Source: Bacteroides sp. UBA1317 (GTDB lineage: Bacteria; Bacteroidota; Bacteroidia; Bacteroidales; Bacteroidaceae). Taken from it: DNA of 33,528 bases. Location: contig DBTL01000138.1 in the NCBI GenBank assembly GCA_002307035.1, forward strand, positions 1 through 33,528, read 5' to 3'. How positions within the stretch are numbered: the first letter of the stretch is position 1; the number at the start of each line of letters is the position of its first letter. The notes beneath the pieces were generated by a model. That model was not told the origin of the DNA and made no database searches. It worked only from the letters and a program-made list of their open reading frames with translations. The translations under genes and the position numbers were made by a program. Below, piece by piece: positions 7,617 to 15,180 of this stretch.

Positions 7617-8669
7617 ATGAGAATAAATAAGATATTGGTTATACGTTTTAGGAGAGTTGGAGACTCGGTTCTTTCAATTGCTATTTGTTCTAGTCTGAGG
7701 AGATCTTTTCCTAATGCTCAAATAGACTATGTGCTGAATGAAGCAATAAGTTCATTATACGAAAATCACCCGGATATTGATAATGTTATTACGTTCAGCA
7801 ATGAGGAAAACAATAACTTTTGGAAATACATTCTTAAAGTACGTCATTTGGTTAAGAATACAAAATATGATGTGATTATTGATACAAGGAGCACGATTAA
7901 AACACTCTTTTTTTCTTTGTTTTCTTTATCAACTTCTTATAGAATCGGTTCAAAAAAGAAGTATAATTACTTTCTTCATAATTTTCGTATTGATAATCAT
8001 AGAGATAAAACTCTTGATATGGTTCAGCATAATCTGATGCTCTTAAACCCTTTAGAAAGAGAAGCTAGTATTCAATATTGCTCTGATTTTAAATTGTATG
8101 TTTCAGATCAAGAGAAACTAGAGTTTAAGGCTTATATGTTAGACTCCGGAATAGATTTTAGTCGGCCGGTGCTTATAGCCACTGTCACTGCGAGGTTGCC
8201 ACATAAAGTTTGGGATAAAGAGCGCATGAAAGAGGTACTTCGGAGGATGATAGAGAAATATGCTGTGCAGATTATTTTTAATTTTGCAGGCAATGAAGAG
8301 GACTTTGCGGTGGACATTCATCGTGAAATGGGTAATGATAAGAATATATTTACTAATATTAAGGCTGATTCTTTAAAAGACTTACGTGCTCTAATTTCGA
8401 ATTGTGATTTTTTCTTTGGCAATGAAGGTGGTCCGAGGCATATTTCTCAGGCGTTAGAACTCCCTTCTTATGCGATTTATCCTCCCAATATCTCAAAATC
8501 TATTTGGTTGCCAAATGGAGGAGAGCGTTATTTGGGGATTAGTCCGGATGACAGATATTCAAAGGAAGAACAAAGCGAAATGGATTATTCGCAGCGCTTC
8601 AATTTAATTACAGTTGATCAAGTGTGGAATGGGTTAGATGTAATGCTTGCCACATTTCTGAAGAAATAG
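7617..8669 (+). CDS. GT9 family glycosyltransferase (heptosyltransferase-like), second copy
   Basis: This 350-residue protein is a second heptosyltransferase-family GT-B enzyme. Its N-terminus KILVIRFRRVGDSVLS holds the family motif with Asp16. The C-terminal half has NFAGNEEDF and FFGNEGGPRHISQALELPS, the usual nucleotide-sugar site with the GP(x)H signature. It is clearly diverged from the GT9 at 3502, so it probably adds a different sugar. It stands alone between two minus-strand genes with its own -7 promoter element, so it is probably a single-gene unit. Confidence 0.88.
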   Translation: MRINKILVIRFRRVGDSVLSIAICSSLRRSFPNAQIDYVLNEAISSLYENHPDIDNVITFSNEENNNFWKYILKVRHLVKNTKYDVIIDTRSTIKTLFFSLFSLSTSYRIGSKKKYNYFLHNFRIDNHRDKTLDMVQHNLMLLNPLEREASIQYCSDFKLYVSDQEKLEFKAYMLDSGIDFSRPVLIATVTARLPHKVWDKERMKEVLRRMIEKYAVQIIFNFAGNEEDFAVDIHREMGNDKNIFTNIKADSLKDLRALISNCDFFFGNEGGPRHISQALELPSYAIYPPNISKSIWLPNGGERYLGISPDDRYSKEEQSEMDYSQRFNLITVDQVWNGLDVMLATFLKK

Positions 8670-8717
8670 ATATCTGTATGAATGACTTTTTTTAATTAGT
8701 AATATGCAGTAATCTAC

Positions 8718-9509
8718 CTAATTTCCACATATGATTGGTAGCCAGAATTGTCTCATTTTTCGTTTATACCACGAATGACATCCGAAGGGAAGTTGTTGGT
8801 TATTTATCTGAAAACAAAGCTTGGGATATTTGTCAAAACTGAATTTTAAAGCTTCTTGATAGCTTGGATACAAGAAGTTCAGCCCGTGCTTGTTGACCTC
8901 TACGGAAAAGAATACATCTTCGTTGAATAGATGGTTTTTCTTGTGACTTAAGTACTCTTGAATTGTTTCAGAGAGTAAGTTGGTTGCTTTTAAGTGATTA
9001 CTAACTTTGCGCAAAGATAGTCCACCGTTGCCAGCTTTAAATTCCAATAATCGAGGGTTTGGATGATGAGAAACTCTGCAATAGCCATCTCTGATCCATG
9101 AAATGAGCCTAAACAGAGGAAAATTGTATATTGGACGTACCAACCAGGGCGCACCAATATAGTCATAATCCTTTGAACACCAATCTTCGAGTTCGTCTTT
9201 GAAAATGTAAGCGTCAAGTTGGCAGATAAGAATATATTTGTAATCTATAAATCGTTCATAGAACTCGCTTGACATCATTAAGCGATTGTAACTGCTAACA
9301 CTGATAAAAAAAGAATCGTCGAAATTTTCAGTCTCAAAATTAGGAAATTCTTTCAGGAAATGGTCAATATTCAGGCTGGCAGGCTTTACAATTGTGATTG
9401 GGTATCTGCTTAGCATGTTATGTGCTTGTACTAAAGATACCTTTTCGTACTGATTGATCTTATCAGTATATAAAGGCATTACTATTTTCACTAAACGCTT
9501 TTGACTCAT
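8718..9509 (-). CDS. DUF5672 protein, putative glycosyltransferase
   Basis: A 263-residue protein that I recognise as the DUF5672 family, found in glycan loci and often annotated as sugar transferase-like. Motifs visible are QLDAYIF (97-103, a possible metal-binding DxD-like element), IGAPW (118-122), GNGGLSLR (160-167), EDVFFS (197-202) and PFGCHSW (241-247). The GNGGLSLR to EDVFFS order resembles the C-terminal acceptor region of GT-A glycosyltransferases. There is no signal peptide. A minus-strand TAAATTTG (complement of 9615-9622) might be its promoter, giving a leader of about 100 nt. Function as a glycosyltransferase is inferred from motif and context. Confidence 0.8.
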   Translation of the reverse strand: MSQKRLVKIVMPLYTDKINQYEKVSLVQAHNMLSRYPITIVKPASLNIDHFLKEFPNFETENFDDSFFISVSSYNRLMMSSEFYERFIDYKYILICQLDAYIFKDELEDWCSKDYDYIGAPWLVRPIYNFPLFRLISWIRDGYCRVSHHPNPRLLEFKAGNGGLSLRKVSNHLKATNLLSETIQEYLSHKKNHLFNEDVFFSVEVNKHGLNFLYPSYQEALKFSFDKYPKLCFQINNQQLPFGCHSWYKRKMRQFWLPIICGN

Positions 9510-9854
9510 ATTCTTTACCTTTCTAATTATTATATAAATTCATCGAGATATTCTTCTTTGCTGCTAAATGCATTTCTGGGTTATAATCTTGCTGTATGTT
9601 TGATCTTAAGAGTACAAATTTAGACGAATGATATTACGAGTGTATGGCTACTGTAATACAACTTTATGAAAGATATACTTTAGTTTTAAATGCCTGGTTT
9701 TACGATTCTTTTATTGTTGAGATAATGTGCAGAGCAATATTCTTGATTTGATGTGCAGTATTTCAATAAATATGCGTTTATTCAATAATGGATAGATAGA
9801 ACTTTTGAAGTGTGAATAAAGGATAAAAAAGAGAGACGTTCACTTTTTATTATG

Positions 9855-9862
9855 TATCTTTG
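9855..9862 (+). promoter_or_regulatory. -7 element before small ORF and 10199 operon
   Basis: TATCTTTG at 9855-9862 is a perfect Bacteroides -7 element. No good -33 was found. No other promoter-like -7 is seen between here and the gene at 10199, so it may drive that operon with a leader of about 330 nt. Confidence 0.4.
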
Positions 9863-9905
9863 ATGGCTTTTTTTTAAAAGAACGACTAAAATGGACAACA
9901 ATTAA

Positions 9906-10064
9906 ATGAATAATGAAGAAAAAAACAGAAATATAGCGCATGTCGTTTTAGCATGTTTCGTGGACGATCTAAACTTTACTCGCCTTTTCGCAACAGCTTC
10001 AGTTGGAGTTGATCATGTAATTATCTCCATCAAATTAATTTCCTTTTTTAGACTAGGAACTTAG
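9906..10064 (+). CDS. Small ORF of 52 codons, possible gene remnant or leader peptide
   Basis: The frame starts ATG AAT AAT GAA GAA and encodes 52 residues, beginning MNNEEKNRNIAHVVLACF and ending SFFRLGT. The segment IAHVVLACF looks like the first beta strand of a GT-B glycosyltransferase, so this could be the truncated start of a lost GT gene; the rest has no recognisable motif. It lies 43 bp after a -7 promoter element and just before the first of three hairpins. A chance reading frame cannot be excluded. Confidence 0.25.
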   Translation: MNNEEKNRNIAHVVLACFVDDLNFTRLFATASVGVDHVIISIKLISFFRLGT

Positions 10065-10148
10065 AGAATAGATCTCTTTTCCTATAGATTTCTTCTATAT
10101 TGGAGAAGAATCTACAATATGTTCTCAACTCTTAATTAAAAGAGGTTG
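10063..10148 (+). promoter_or_regulatory. Three consecutive hairpins in the leader of the 10199 operon
   Basis: Hairpin 1 pairs AGAGA (10063-10067) with TCTCT (10073-10077). Hairpin 2 pairs TAGATTTCTTCT (10085-10096) with AGAAGAATCTA (10104-10114), one bulged base. Hairpin 3 pairs CAACTCTT (10126-10133) with AAGAGGTTG (10140-10148), one bulge. Their close succession ends 50 nt before the next start codon. Stability was not calculated. Confidence 0.4.
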
Positions 10149-10198
10149 GGTTCTTTGCAATAAACTAGATAAAAATGTGTTATAGACTATTTTAGATT

Positions 10199-11248
10199 AT
10201 GCGTATTGTACTGTTTTGCGAAAACAAATATGCCATAGATATATTATACCCAATATATAAAGAAGCGATCAAATCTTCGGATAATGACCTTCTTTGGTAT
10301 GTACATCAGGCGAAAATACCACAATTTCCTTTAAATGGAAAGGTGGATTACACCAATGTAATGCAAGAAGTGTATGACTTTTCTCCGGAAGCTGTTTTTG
10401 TACCGGGAAATATCGTGCCTTACTATTTGCCTGGAGTGAAGATTCAGGTGTTTCATGGGTATGCCGCAGAGAAAAAAGATCATTGGATTATTAGGCGATA
10501 TTTTGATGTTTATTTTACTCAAGGGCCTTTTTTTACAAGCGGTTTTTCTGCATTGGCAAAAAAATATGGGGACTTTGAAGTTGTGGAAACTGGCTGGCCT
10601 AAGCAAGATTGGATAAAGAAACATTGGCACGACTTTGATGAAAAAAAGGCGGAACTATTATCTGATCACCAAAGAAAGCAGGTAGTGCTGTATGCTCCGA
10701 CTTTTTCTCCTTCTTTAACTTCATTGCCCTATATAAAAGAGGCCCTTGTCAATTTGGTGAGAGAGAAGGATATTATTTTATTACTCAAATTTCATCCTTT
10801 GACAAAACAGGAATGGGTGGAAGAATATAGATCGCTGGCAGACCAAGAAGAACATATTATCTGGATTAATGATTTTGATGTTACAAAATATCAACTGATG
10901 TCTGATGTGATGATTAGCGATACATCATCTACCGTGTATGAATTCTTATTGCTAAATAGACCAGTTGTCACTTTTCGTACTATTTCCAAAGATATATATT
11001 GGACAAACATAACTGAAACGTCGGAGTTAATAGAGGCTTTTGAGCAGGTGCATTGTGATGAAGGTTCTATTCAAAAACGTCAATGGGTTGTAGATAACTA
11101 TGATCCTTATTTGGATGGGAATGTTTGTAAACGAATGCTTGCTGCTGCTGCTGATTATATTGACAGGCACGGTGTGCCAAGGGAGCGAAAACTGAATATT
11201 TGGCGGAAATATACAAGCATAAAAACTTTTGGACGAATAAAACGATAG
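10199..11248 (+). CDS. CDP-glycerol glycerophosphotransferase-like protein, second copy
   Basis: A 349-residue paralogue of the protein at 5307, with the same landmarks in the same places: FHGY at 85-88, KFHP at 197-200, DTSSTVYEFLLLNRPVVTFR from 241, and an ETGW motif at 130-133. The family transfers a polyol phosphate or related group from a CDP-activated donor. The C-terminal tail is again basic. Here the gene is followed after 4 nt by an aminotransferase gene and then a cytidylyltransferase gene, so this copy probably uses the CDP-linked product made by those two. The chemical nature of the group is not visible. Confidence 0.83.
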   Translation: MRIVLFCENKYAIDILYPIYKEAIKSSDNDLLWYVHQAKIPQFPLNGKVDYTNVMQEVYDFSPEAVFVPGNIVPYYLPGVKIQVFHGYAAEKKDHWIIRRYFDVYFTQGPFFTSGFSALAKKYGDFEVVETGWPKQDWIKKHWHDFDEKKAELLSDHQRKQVVLYAPTFSPSLTSLPYIKEALVNLVREKDIILLLKFHPLTKQEWVEEYRSLADQEEHIIWINDFDVTKYQLMSDVMISDTSSTVYEFLLLNRPVVTFRTISKDIYWTNITETSELIEAFEQVHCDEGSIQKRQWVVDNYDPYLDGNVCKRMLAAAADYIDRHGVPRERKLNIWRKYTSIKTFGRIKR

Positions 11249-11252
11249 AACT

Positions 11253-12290
11253 ATGAAATTATACACATTCCCGGGGAATATAGAAGACGAAATACTTCAA
11301 ATAGGATCTCAGCAGATACCATATATGCGCACTGCTGAATTTTCGACTTTAGTTAAACAATCAGAGCAGATGTTGCTTGAATTGATTAAGTGCTCTAATG
11401 GGCGTGTTATCTTTTATACAGCATCGGGTACAGGTGCTATGGAGGCTGCGGTAACCAACTTTGTGACGCAACGAAGAAAAGCTTTTGTCATAGCAGGCGG
11501 ATCTTTTGGCTTTCGTTGGAAAAGCCTATGCGAGTATTACGCTTGTCCGAATGATGTTTTTGAAGTGCCTTTTGCTAAAGATATAGATTACGACAAATTA
11601 GAAGCGTCAGTAATGGAATCTCAACCTGATGTTTTTCTCTGTCAGCATCATGAAACCTCTACAGGGCAATTATTCGATTTAGCAAAGATTTCTACGATTT
11701 GCCGCAGACATGGTATCTGCCTGATTGTTGATGTGATAAGTTCGTTTCTGGCTGATCCTCTTGATATGGATGCACTTGGCATTGATATGTGTATTACTAG
11801 CAGCCAGAAGGGGCTGAATATTGCTCCAGGACTATCTTTTGTTGTGCTTTCGGAGAGAATGCTGAAAGAGCCTTTCGCACAAAGAGGCTATTATTTCGAT
11901 TTTGTCGAGAATCTTAAAAATTTGGAGCGAGGGCAGACTCCTTATAGTCCGGCTACTAGTCTTTTTATGCAGTTGCATGCTCGTTTAGAGAAAGATGTGT
12001 TAATAGGCGTTGAAGCTATTATTGATGAGGTGCGAGATAAAGCTTATTATTTCCGAAGCCTTTGTGAAAAGAATGGGTGGGAGGTTCCGGCAGAGGTTCC
12101 TTCTAATAGCATCACAGGCTTTTTTGTTCATAGGAATGGCGATGTTCTCTTTACTGAGCTTTTGAAACAAAACATTTATATAATGCCTGGAGGTACTCCG
12201 CATTATTTTCGTGTATCTCACTTGGGAGTGCAAACAAAAGAAGACCTAAATGAGTTGGCAGCACGTATTAAAGAAATAGAAAAACGTTAA
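11253..12290 (+). CDS. Class V PLP-dependent aminotransferase
   Basis: A 345-residue fold-type I enzyme of aminotransferase class V (alanine-glyoxylate, serine-pyruvate and 2-aminoethylphosphonate transaminase relatives). Visible are the phosphate-binding loop ASGTGAME at 57-64, HHETSTG at 132-138, Asp160 in LIVDVISSF (contacting the PLP ring nitrogen), and Lys186 in SSQKGLNIAPG as the Schiff-base lysine. It is slightly short for the family. It sits 4 nt after the transferase gene and 11 nt before the cytidylyltransferase gene, so the product is probably an amino compound that is then CDP-activated. 2-aminoethylphosphonate or an amino-alcohol phosphate are guesses; no PEP mutase is in the window. 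Confidence 0.85.
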   Translation: MKLYTFPGNIEDEILQIGSQQIPYMRTAEFSTLVKQSEQMLLELIKCSNGRVIFYTASGTGAMEAAVTNFVTQRRKAFVIAGGSFGFRWKSLCEYYACPNDVFEVPFAKDIDYDKLEASVMESQPDVFLCQHHETSTGQLFDLAKISTICRRHGICLIVDVISSFLADPLDMDALGIDMCITSSQKGLNIAPGLSFVVLSERMLKEPFAQRGYYFDFVENLKNLERGQTPYSPATSLFMQLHARLEKDVLIGVEAIIDEVRDKAYYFRSLCEKNGWEVPAEVPSNSITGFFVHRNGDVLFTELLKQNIYIMPGGTPHYFRVSHLGVQTKEDLNELAARIKEIEKR

Positions 12291-12301
12291 CCTAAATAGT
12301 T

Positions 12302-12802
12302 ATGGACAAAAAAATAGTAAGAGTTTTCACTTCTGGTAGTTTCGATTTATTTCATGTTGGGCATTTGAATATATTGGAGAAATCGGCAGCCTTGGGGGAC
12401 GAACTTATCGTTGGTGTGAGTACCGATGAACTTATTGAGAAATATAAAGGTATGAAACCTATTATCCCTTTTGAACAACGTTTTAGGATTATTTCTTCTC
12501 TTAAGTGTGTTACGAAAGTCGTGAGACAAGTGAAACTGACCGAGATTGCTCAACTTTGTAAGGAAGATATTGATATTGTGACGATTGGCGATGATTGGAA
12601 GAATAAATATCTGGAAGGGTTAGATTGGATGAAGTCTCAACCGAACAAAAGAGTTGTATATTTTCCATACACTCCCGACATTAGTACTACCTGTATTAAA
12701 AAAGAGATCATTGATTGTAGCAACCAAATCGTTGAGGCTGCTCTCCAACGTGAAGCAGTTCTTGAATATAATTGGATGGAAGATGAGAGAAGGATGAAAT
12801 AA
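12302..12802 (+). CDS. TagD-like cytidylyltransferase
   Basis: A 166-residue nucleotidyltransferase of the glycerol-3-phosphate cytidylyltransferase type, which makes a CDP-alcohol from CTP and a phospho-alcohol. The core shows TSGSFDLFHVGH with the HxGH motif at 18-21, the GDDW motif at 96-99 and an ISTTCIKKEI segment starting at 127, all matching TagD. TagD itself is about 129 residues; the extra C-terminal 25 residues are acidic and unassigned. The substrate could be glycerol 3-phosphate, phosphoethanolamine or another phospho-alcohol; the neighbouring aminotransferase points to an amino-bearing one. It is third in the operon starting at 10199. Confidence 0.87.
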   Translation: MDKKIVRVFTSGSFDLFHVGHLNILEKSAALGDELIVGVSTDELIEKYKGMKPIIPFEQRFRIISSLKCVTKVVRQVKLTEIAQLCKEDIDIVTIGDDWKNKYLEGLDWMKSQPNKRVVYFPYTPDISTTCIKKEIIDCSNQIVEAALQREAVLEYNWMEDERRMK

Positions 12803-12823
12803 ATAAACCTAAATTTTGAAAAT

Positions 12824-13612
12824 ATGTTTGTTTCATTATTAATCTCCACTTATAACAGGAAAGAAGCTTTGGCCCTTTCTTTGCATAGTGTATCTGCTCA
12901 ACTGGTGAAGCCGGATGAGATTGTGATAGCCGATGACGGTTCGCAAGATGACACATGCCAGCTCATTGAGCAGTTTAGGAAGAAGGTTGATATACCGATT
13001 GTACATGTATGGCATGAGGATAATGGCTTTAGACTTTCAGCCATTCGTAATAAGGCAATAGTTGCGGCTAAGGGGGATTATATTATCCAGATTGATGGAG
13101 ATGTTATTCTCAATAAATATTTTATTGCAGATCATCTTGAGTTAGCGGAAAGAGGTTTTTTTGTTTGTGGCAGTCGTGTTGGCTTAGGTCCTATTTCTAC
13201 TCGCCGTCTGCTCAACGGTTATAATTATACCCCATCACTTATTAAGCAAGGCCCTAAATATATGTTCAATGGTATTCGCTCACGTATGCTGAGGCATTAT
13301 TTAGCAAAACGCTATGCGCAGAAAAATATTTCACGACTGAGGGGGTGTAACATGGCCTTTTGGAAAGAAGATTTGTTGCGTGTAAACGGATATAATGAAG
13401 ACCTGACAATGTGGGGACAAGAAGATACTGAAATAGCTTACCGTCTCATACATGCAGGGGTGAAGAAAATGTATCTTAAAATGGGTGGAGTACAGTTTCA
13501 TCTGTATCATGCGATGGCTTCAAATGAAAATGCAGCCTTCCATAGCAAGGTGCTTGAGCGGGTTATAGAAGAAAATATTGCTTGGTGCGAAAATGGGATT
13601 TTGAAGAAATAA
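12824..13612 (+). CDS. GT2 family glycosyltransferase
   Basis: A 262-residue inverting GT-A glycosyltransferase. It opens LLISTYNRKEAL, has the ADDGS nucleotide-binding turn at 36-40, the metal-binding IDGDV at 90-94 (DxD), and a galactosyltransferase-like C-terminal acceptor region RGCNMAFWKEDL followed by NGYNEDLTMWGQEDTEIAYRL, in which the ED pair is the expected catalytic base site. It is the last gene of the run 10199-13612, 21 nt after the cytidylyltransferase. A short palindrome, CCTTTT-TG-AAAAGG (13613-13626), separates it from the opposing GT2 gene and may help end transcription. Confidence 0.9.
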   Translation: MFVSLLISTYNRKEALALSLHSVSAQLVKPDEIVIADDGSQDDTCQLIEQFRKKVDIPIVHVWHEDNGFRLSAIRNKAIVAAKGDYIIQIDGDVILNKYFIADHLELAERGFFVCGSRVGLGPISTRRLLNGYNYTPSLIKQGPKYMFNGIRSRMLRHYLAKRYAQKNISRLRGCNMAFWKEDLLRVNGYNEDLTMWGQEDTEIAYRLIHAGVKKMYLKMGGVQFHLYHAMASNENAAFHSKVLERVIEENIAWCENGILKK

Positions 13613-13627
13613 CCTTTTTGAAAAGGC

Positions 13628-14629
13628 TTAATACCTCTTCTCCTTTCGTGGAAATATTTTTCTATAAAAAATGATTACTGAGGCATATCGTTCAAAGTGA
13701 TTGAATATGAAATATCGCCTTAATGCATTAACAATCCCAATTTCTTTTCTAGTTAAACGATCGTATTGGTGAGCTATATGTAAGAGTTCATTGATACATT
13801 CCTTATTTATAGAAGATTTTGGCAGTAGTATAGTATGATTTATGATATGTAATGCTTCTTTTAAAGGCCTAAATGGGATTTGTCGTATCACTTTTTTTTC
13901 AATAGAAAATTGAAACTGATTATGAAGCGATTGTAAATATTGAACTTCAAAAATAGGATTAAAAGGAACATTAGTAACACTTCCTCGACGTATGCGATAA
14001 TGATATTTGGGGATGGAGCTTAGAACCACCTTTTGAGCATTATGAAACACTTTGTGTTGTACTGCCATATCTTCAAAAATTTTCCCTGTAGGAAAGCGTA
14101 TGTCGTTGAATAGCTCACGTTTTGATAGCTTCTCCCATAAGTAATTCCTAATTTTGGTGTCTTGAAGTAAACAAATTATAGCCTCATCACGATTCAATTC
14201 TTGGATAATACCATCGTTGTTAGAATCGATTTCAGTAGTGTCACTAAATTCTGAAAAATGTGTGCATATTGAAATGTCTGCTTTGTATTGGATAATTAGA
14301 TTGTATAATGTTTCATACATGTCTTTTTCTATCCAGTCGTCCCCATCAACAAAACCGATATATACACCGTGTGCATTGTCAAGTCCTACATTCCTGGAAT
14401 AACTTAAACCATTATTTTTTTGATGTATAACTTTAATTCGATTATCATGTGTGGCAAATTCATCGCAAATAATAGGGGTATTATCGGTAGAACCGTCATT
14501 GATTATTATAATTTCTAAATTTCTGTAAGTTTGTTCAATGATAGAAATTAAGCATTTTCTAAGATAATCCTCAATGTTATAAACGGGTATAATAATGCTA
14601 ATAAGTGGGCGTGGTGATTGCTCTTCCAT
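13628..14629 (-). CDS. GT2 family glycosyltransferase
   Basis: A 333-residue GT-A glycosyltransferase, typical of capsule and LPS loci. The N-terminal half shows ISIIIPVYNIEDYL, INDGSTDNT at 43-51, the LSYSRNVGL segment at 75-83 and the metal-binding VDGDDW at 94-99. The C-terminal half (about 200-333) is Arg/Lys-rich and hydrophobic in patches and is not conserved. The gene opposes its upstream neighbour, reads from its own promoter, and ends 15 nt from the stop of the preceding GT2 gene. Sugar specificity is unknown. Confidence 0.9.
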   Translation of the reverse strand: MEEQSPRPLISIIIPVYNIEDYLRKCLISIIEQTYRNLEIIIINDGSTDNTPIICDEFATHDNRIKVIHQKNNGLSYSRNVGLDNAHGVYIGFVDGDDWIEKDMYETLYNLIIQYKADISICTHFSEFSDTTEIDSNNDGIIQELNRDEAIICLLQDTKIRNYLWEKLSKRELFNDIRFPTGKIFEDMAVQHKVFHNAQKVVLSSIPKYHYRIRRGSVTNVPFNPIFEVQYLQSLHNQFQFSIEKKVIRQIPFRPLKEALHIINHTILLPKSSINKECINELLHIAHQYDRLTRKEIGIVNALRRYFIFNHFERYASVIIFYRKIFPRKEKRY

Positions 14630-14671
14630 ACAATAAATAGGGTTTAGGTATGTCTTTTTTTAATTGCTCTG

Positions 14672-14702
14672 CAAAAATACATAAACTATTTAAATTAGCC
14701 AA
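14672..14702 (-). promoter_or_regulatory. Promoter of the GT2 gene at 13628-14629
   Basis: On the minus strand TTGG (14702-14699), a 19-bp spacer and TATTTTTG (14679-14672) match the Bacteroides promoter pattern, 42 bp before the start codon. Confidence 0.6.
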
Positions 14703-15143
14703 TCAATAGTCTATAAAAGCGTGTTAGAAAGAAACTAATAATAAATGCTATAGAAACGACCAATAAATATTTTTTTTATCTTCGCAAGAGAAACTTTGAT
14801 AAAGAAAGAGATGAAGTTTATGTTCTTACAAATGATTTACGGTTATTGAAATTCTAGGTCGAGATTATCCTTATTGGCATTTTATGCATTGCCAGAACCT
14901 TCAGAAAGAAGTTATTTTCATCAATCTTTTTAAAATAAAATGCGGATGGTAAAAGAAAAAGCTGATTAAGCTCTTTCCCTCCATAGTATTGCTCAAAAGT
15001 TCTGAACTGTTTGTTGGCACATTAAGTTTGATTCCTTAAATGTTTTTGGGAATGTGTCTGAATCGTGTTTACGAAATTGATCTTGATGAATGGACTATCT
15101 GGTAGGAAAGTCTGTTGAAGATCTGGTTTATAAAAAAAAGCTG

Positions 15144-15151
15144 TATCTTTG
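15144..15151 (+). promoter_or_regulatory. -7 element of the ABC transporter gene
   Basis: TATCTTTG at 15144-15151, continuing into GCA, is a perfect Bacteroides -7 element 29 bp before the start codon. The -33 element is not obvious. Confidence 0.6.
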
Positions 15152-15180
15152 CATTCTAAACATTTATTCTATAACAAGCA

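Larger units (their letters stand above)
9510..10198. other. Long gene-poor gap in glycan locus
   Basis: Of these 689 bp, the only supportable elements are -7-type promoter motifs (minus strand 9615-9622; plus strand TATGTTTG 9595-9602 and TATCTTTG 9855-9862), a 52-codon reading frame at 9906-10064, and three consecutive small hairpins between 10063 and 10148. The stretch is very AT-rich. It may be a long structured leader for the gene at 10199, the scar of a lost gene, or both. Confidence 0.6.
14630..15180. other. Gene-poor gap between GT2 and ABC transporter genes
   Basis: These 551 bp hold the minus-strand GT2 promoter (14672-14702), a near-consensus plus-strand -7 TATCTTCG (14777-14784) followed by a 12-codon frame at 14811, and the ABC transporter promoter at 15144. 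Between about 14790 and 14950 one plus frame reads as protein-like sequence broken by a stop, which might be a decayed gene, but I cannot identify it. No gene is supported. Confidence 0.55.

Noticed and set aside
13613..13626. CCTTTT-TG-AAAAGG palindrome between convergent GT2 genes
   Set aside because: Too short a loop and no T tract, so it is not a convincing terminator or operator by itself.
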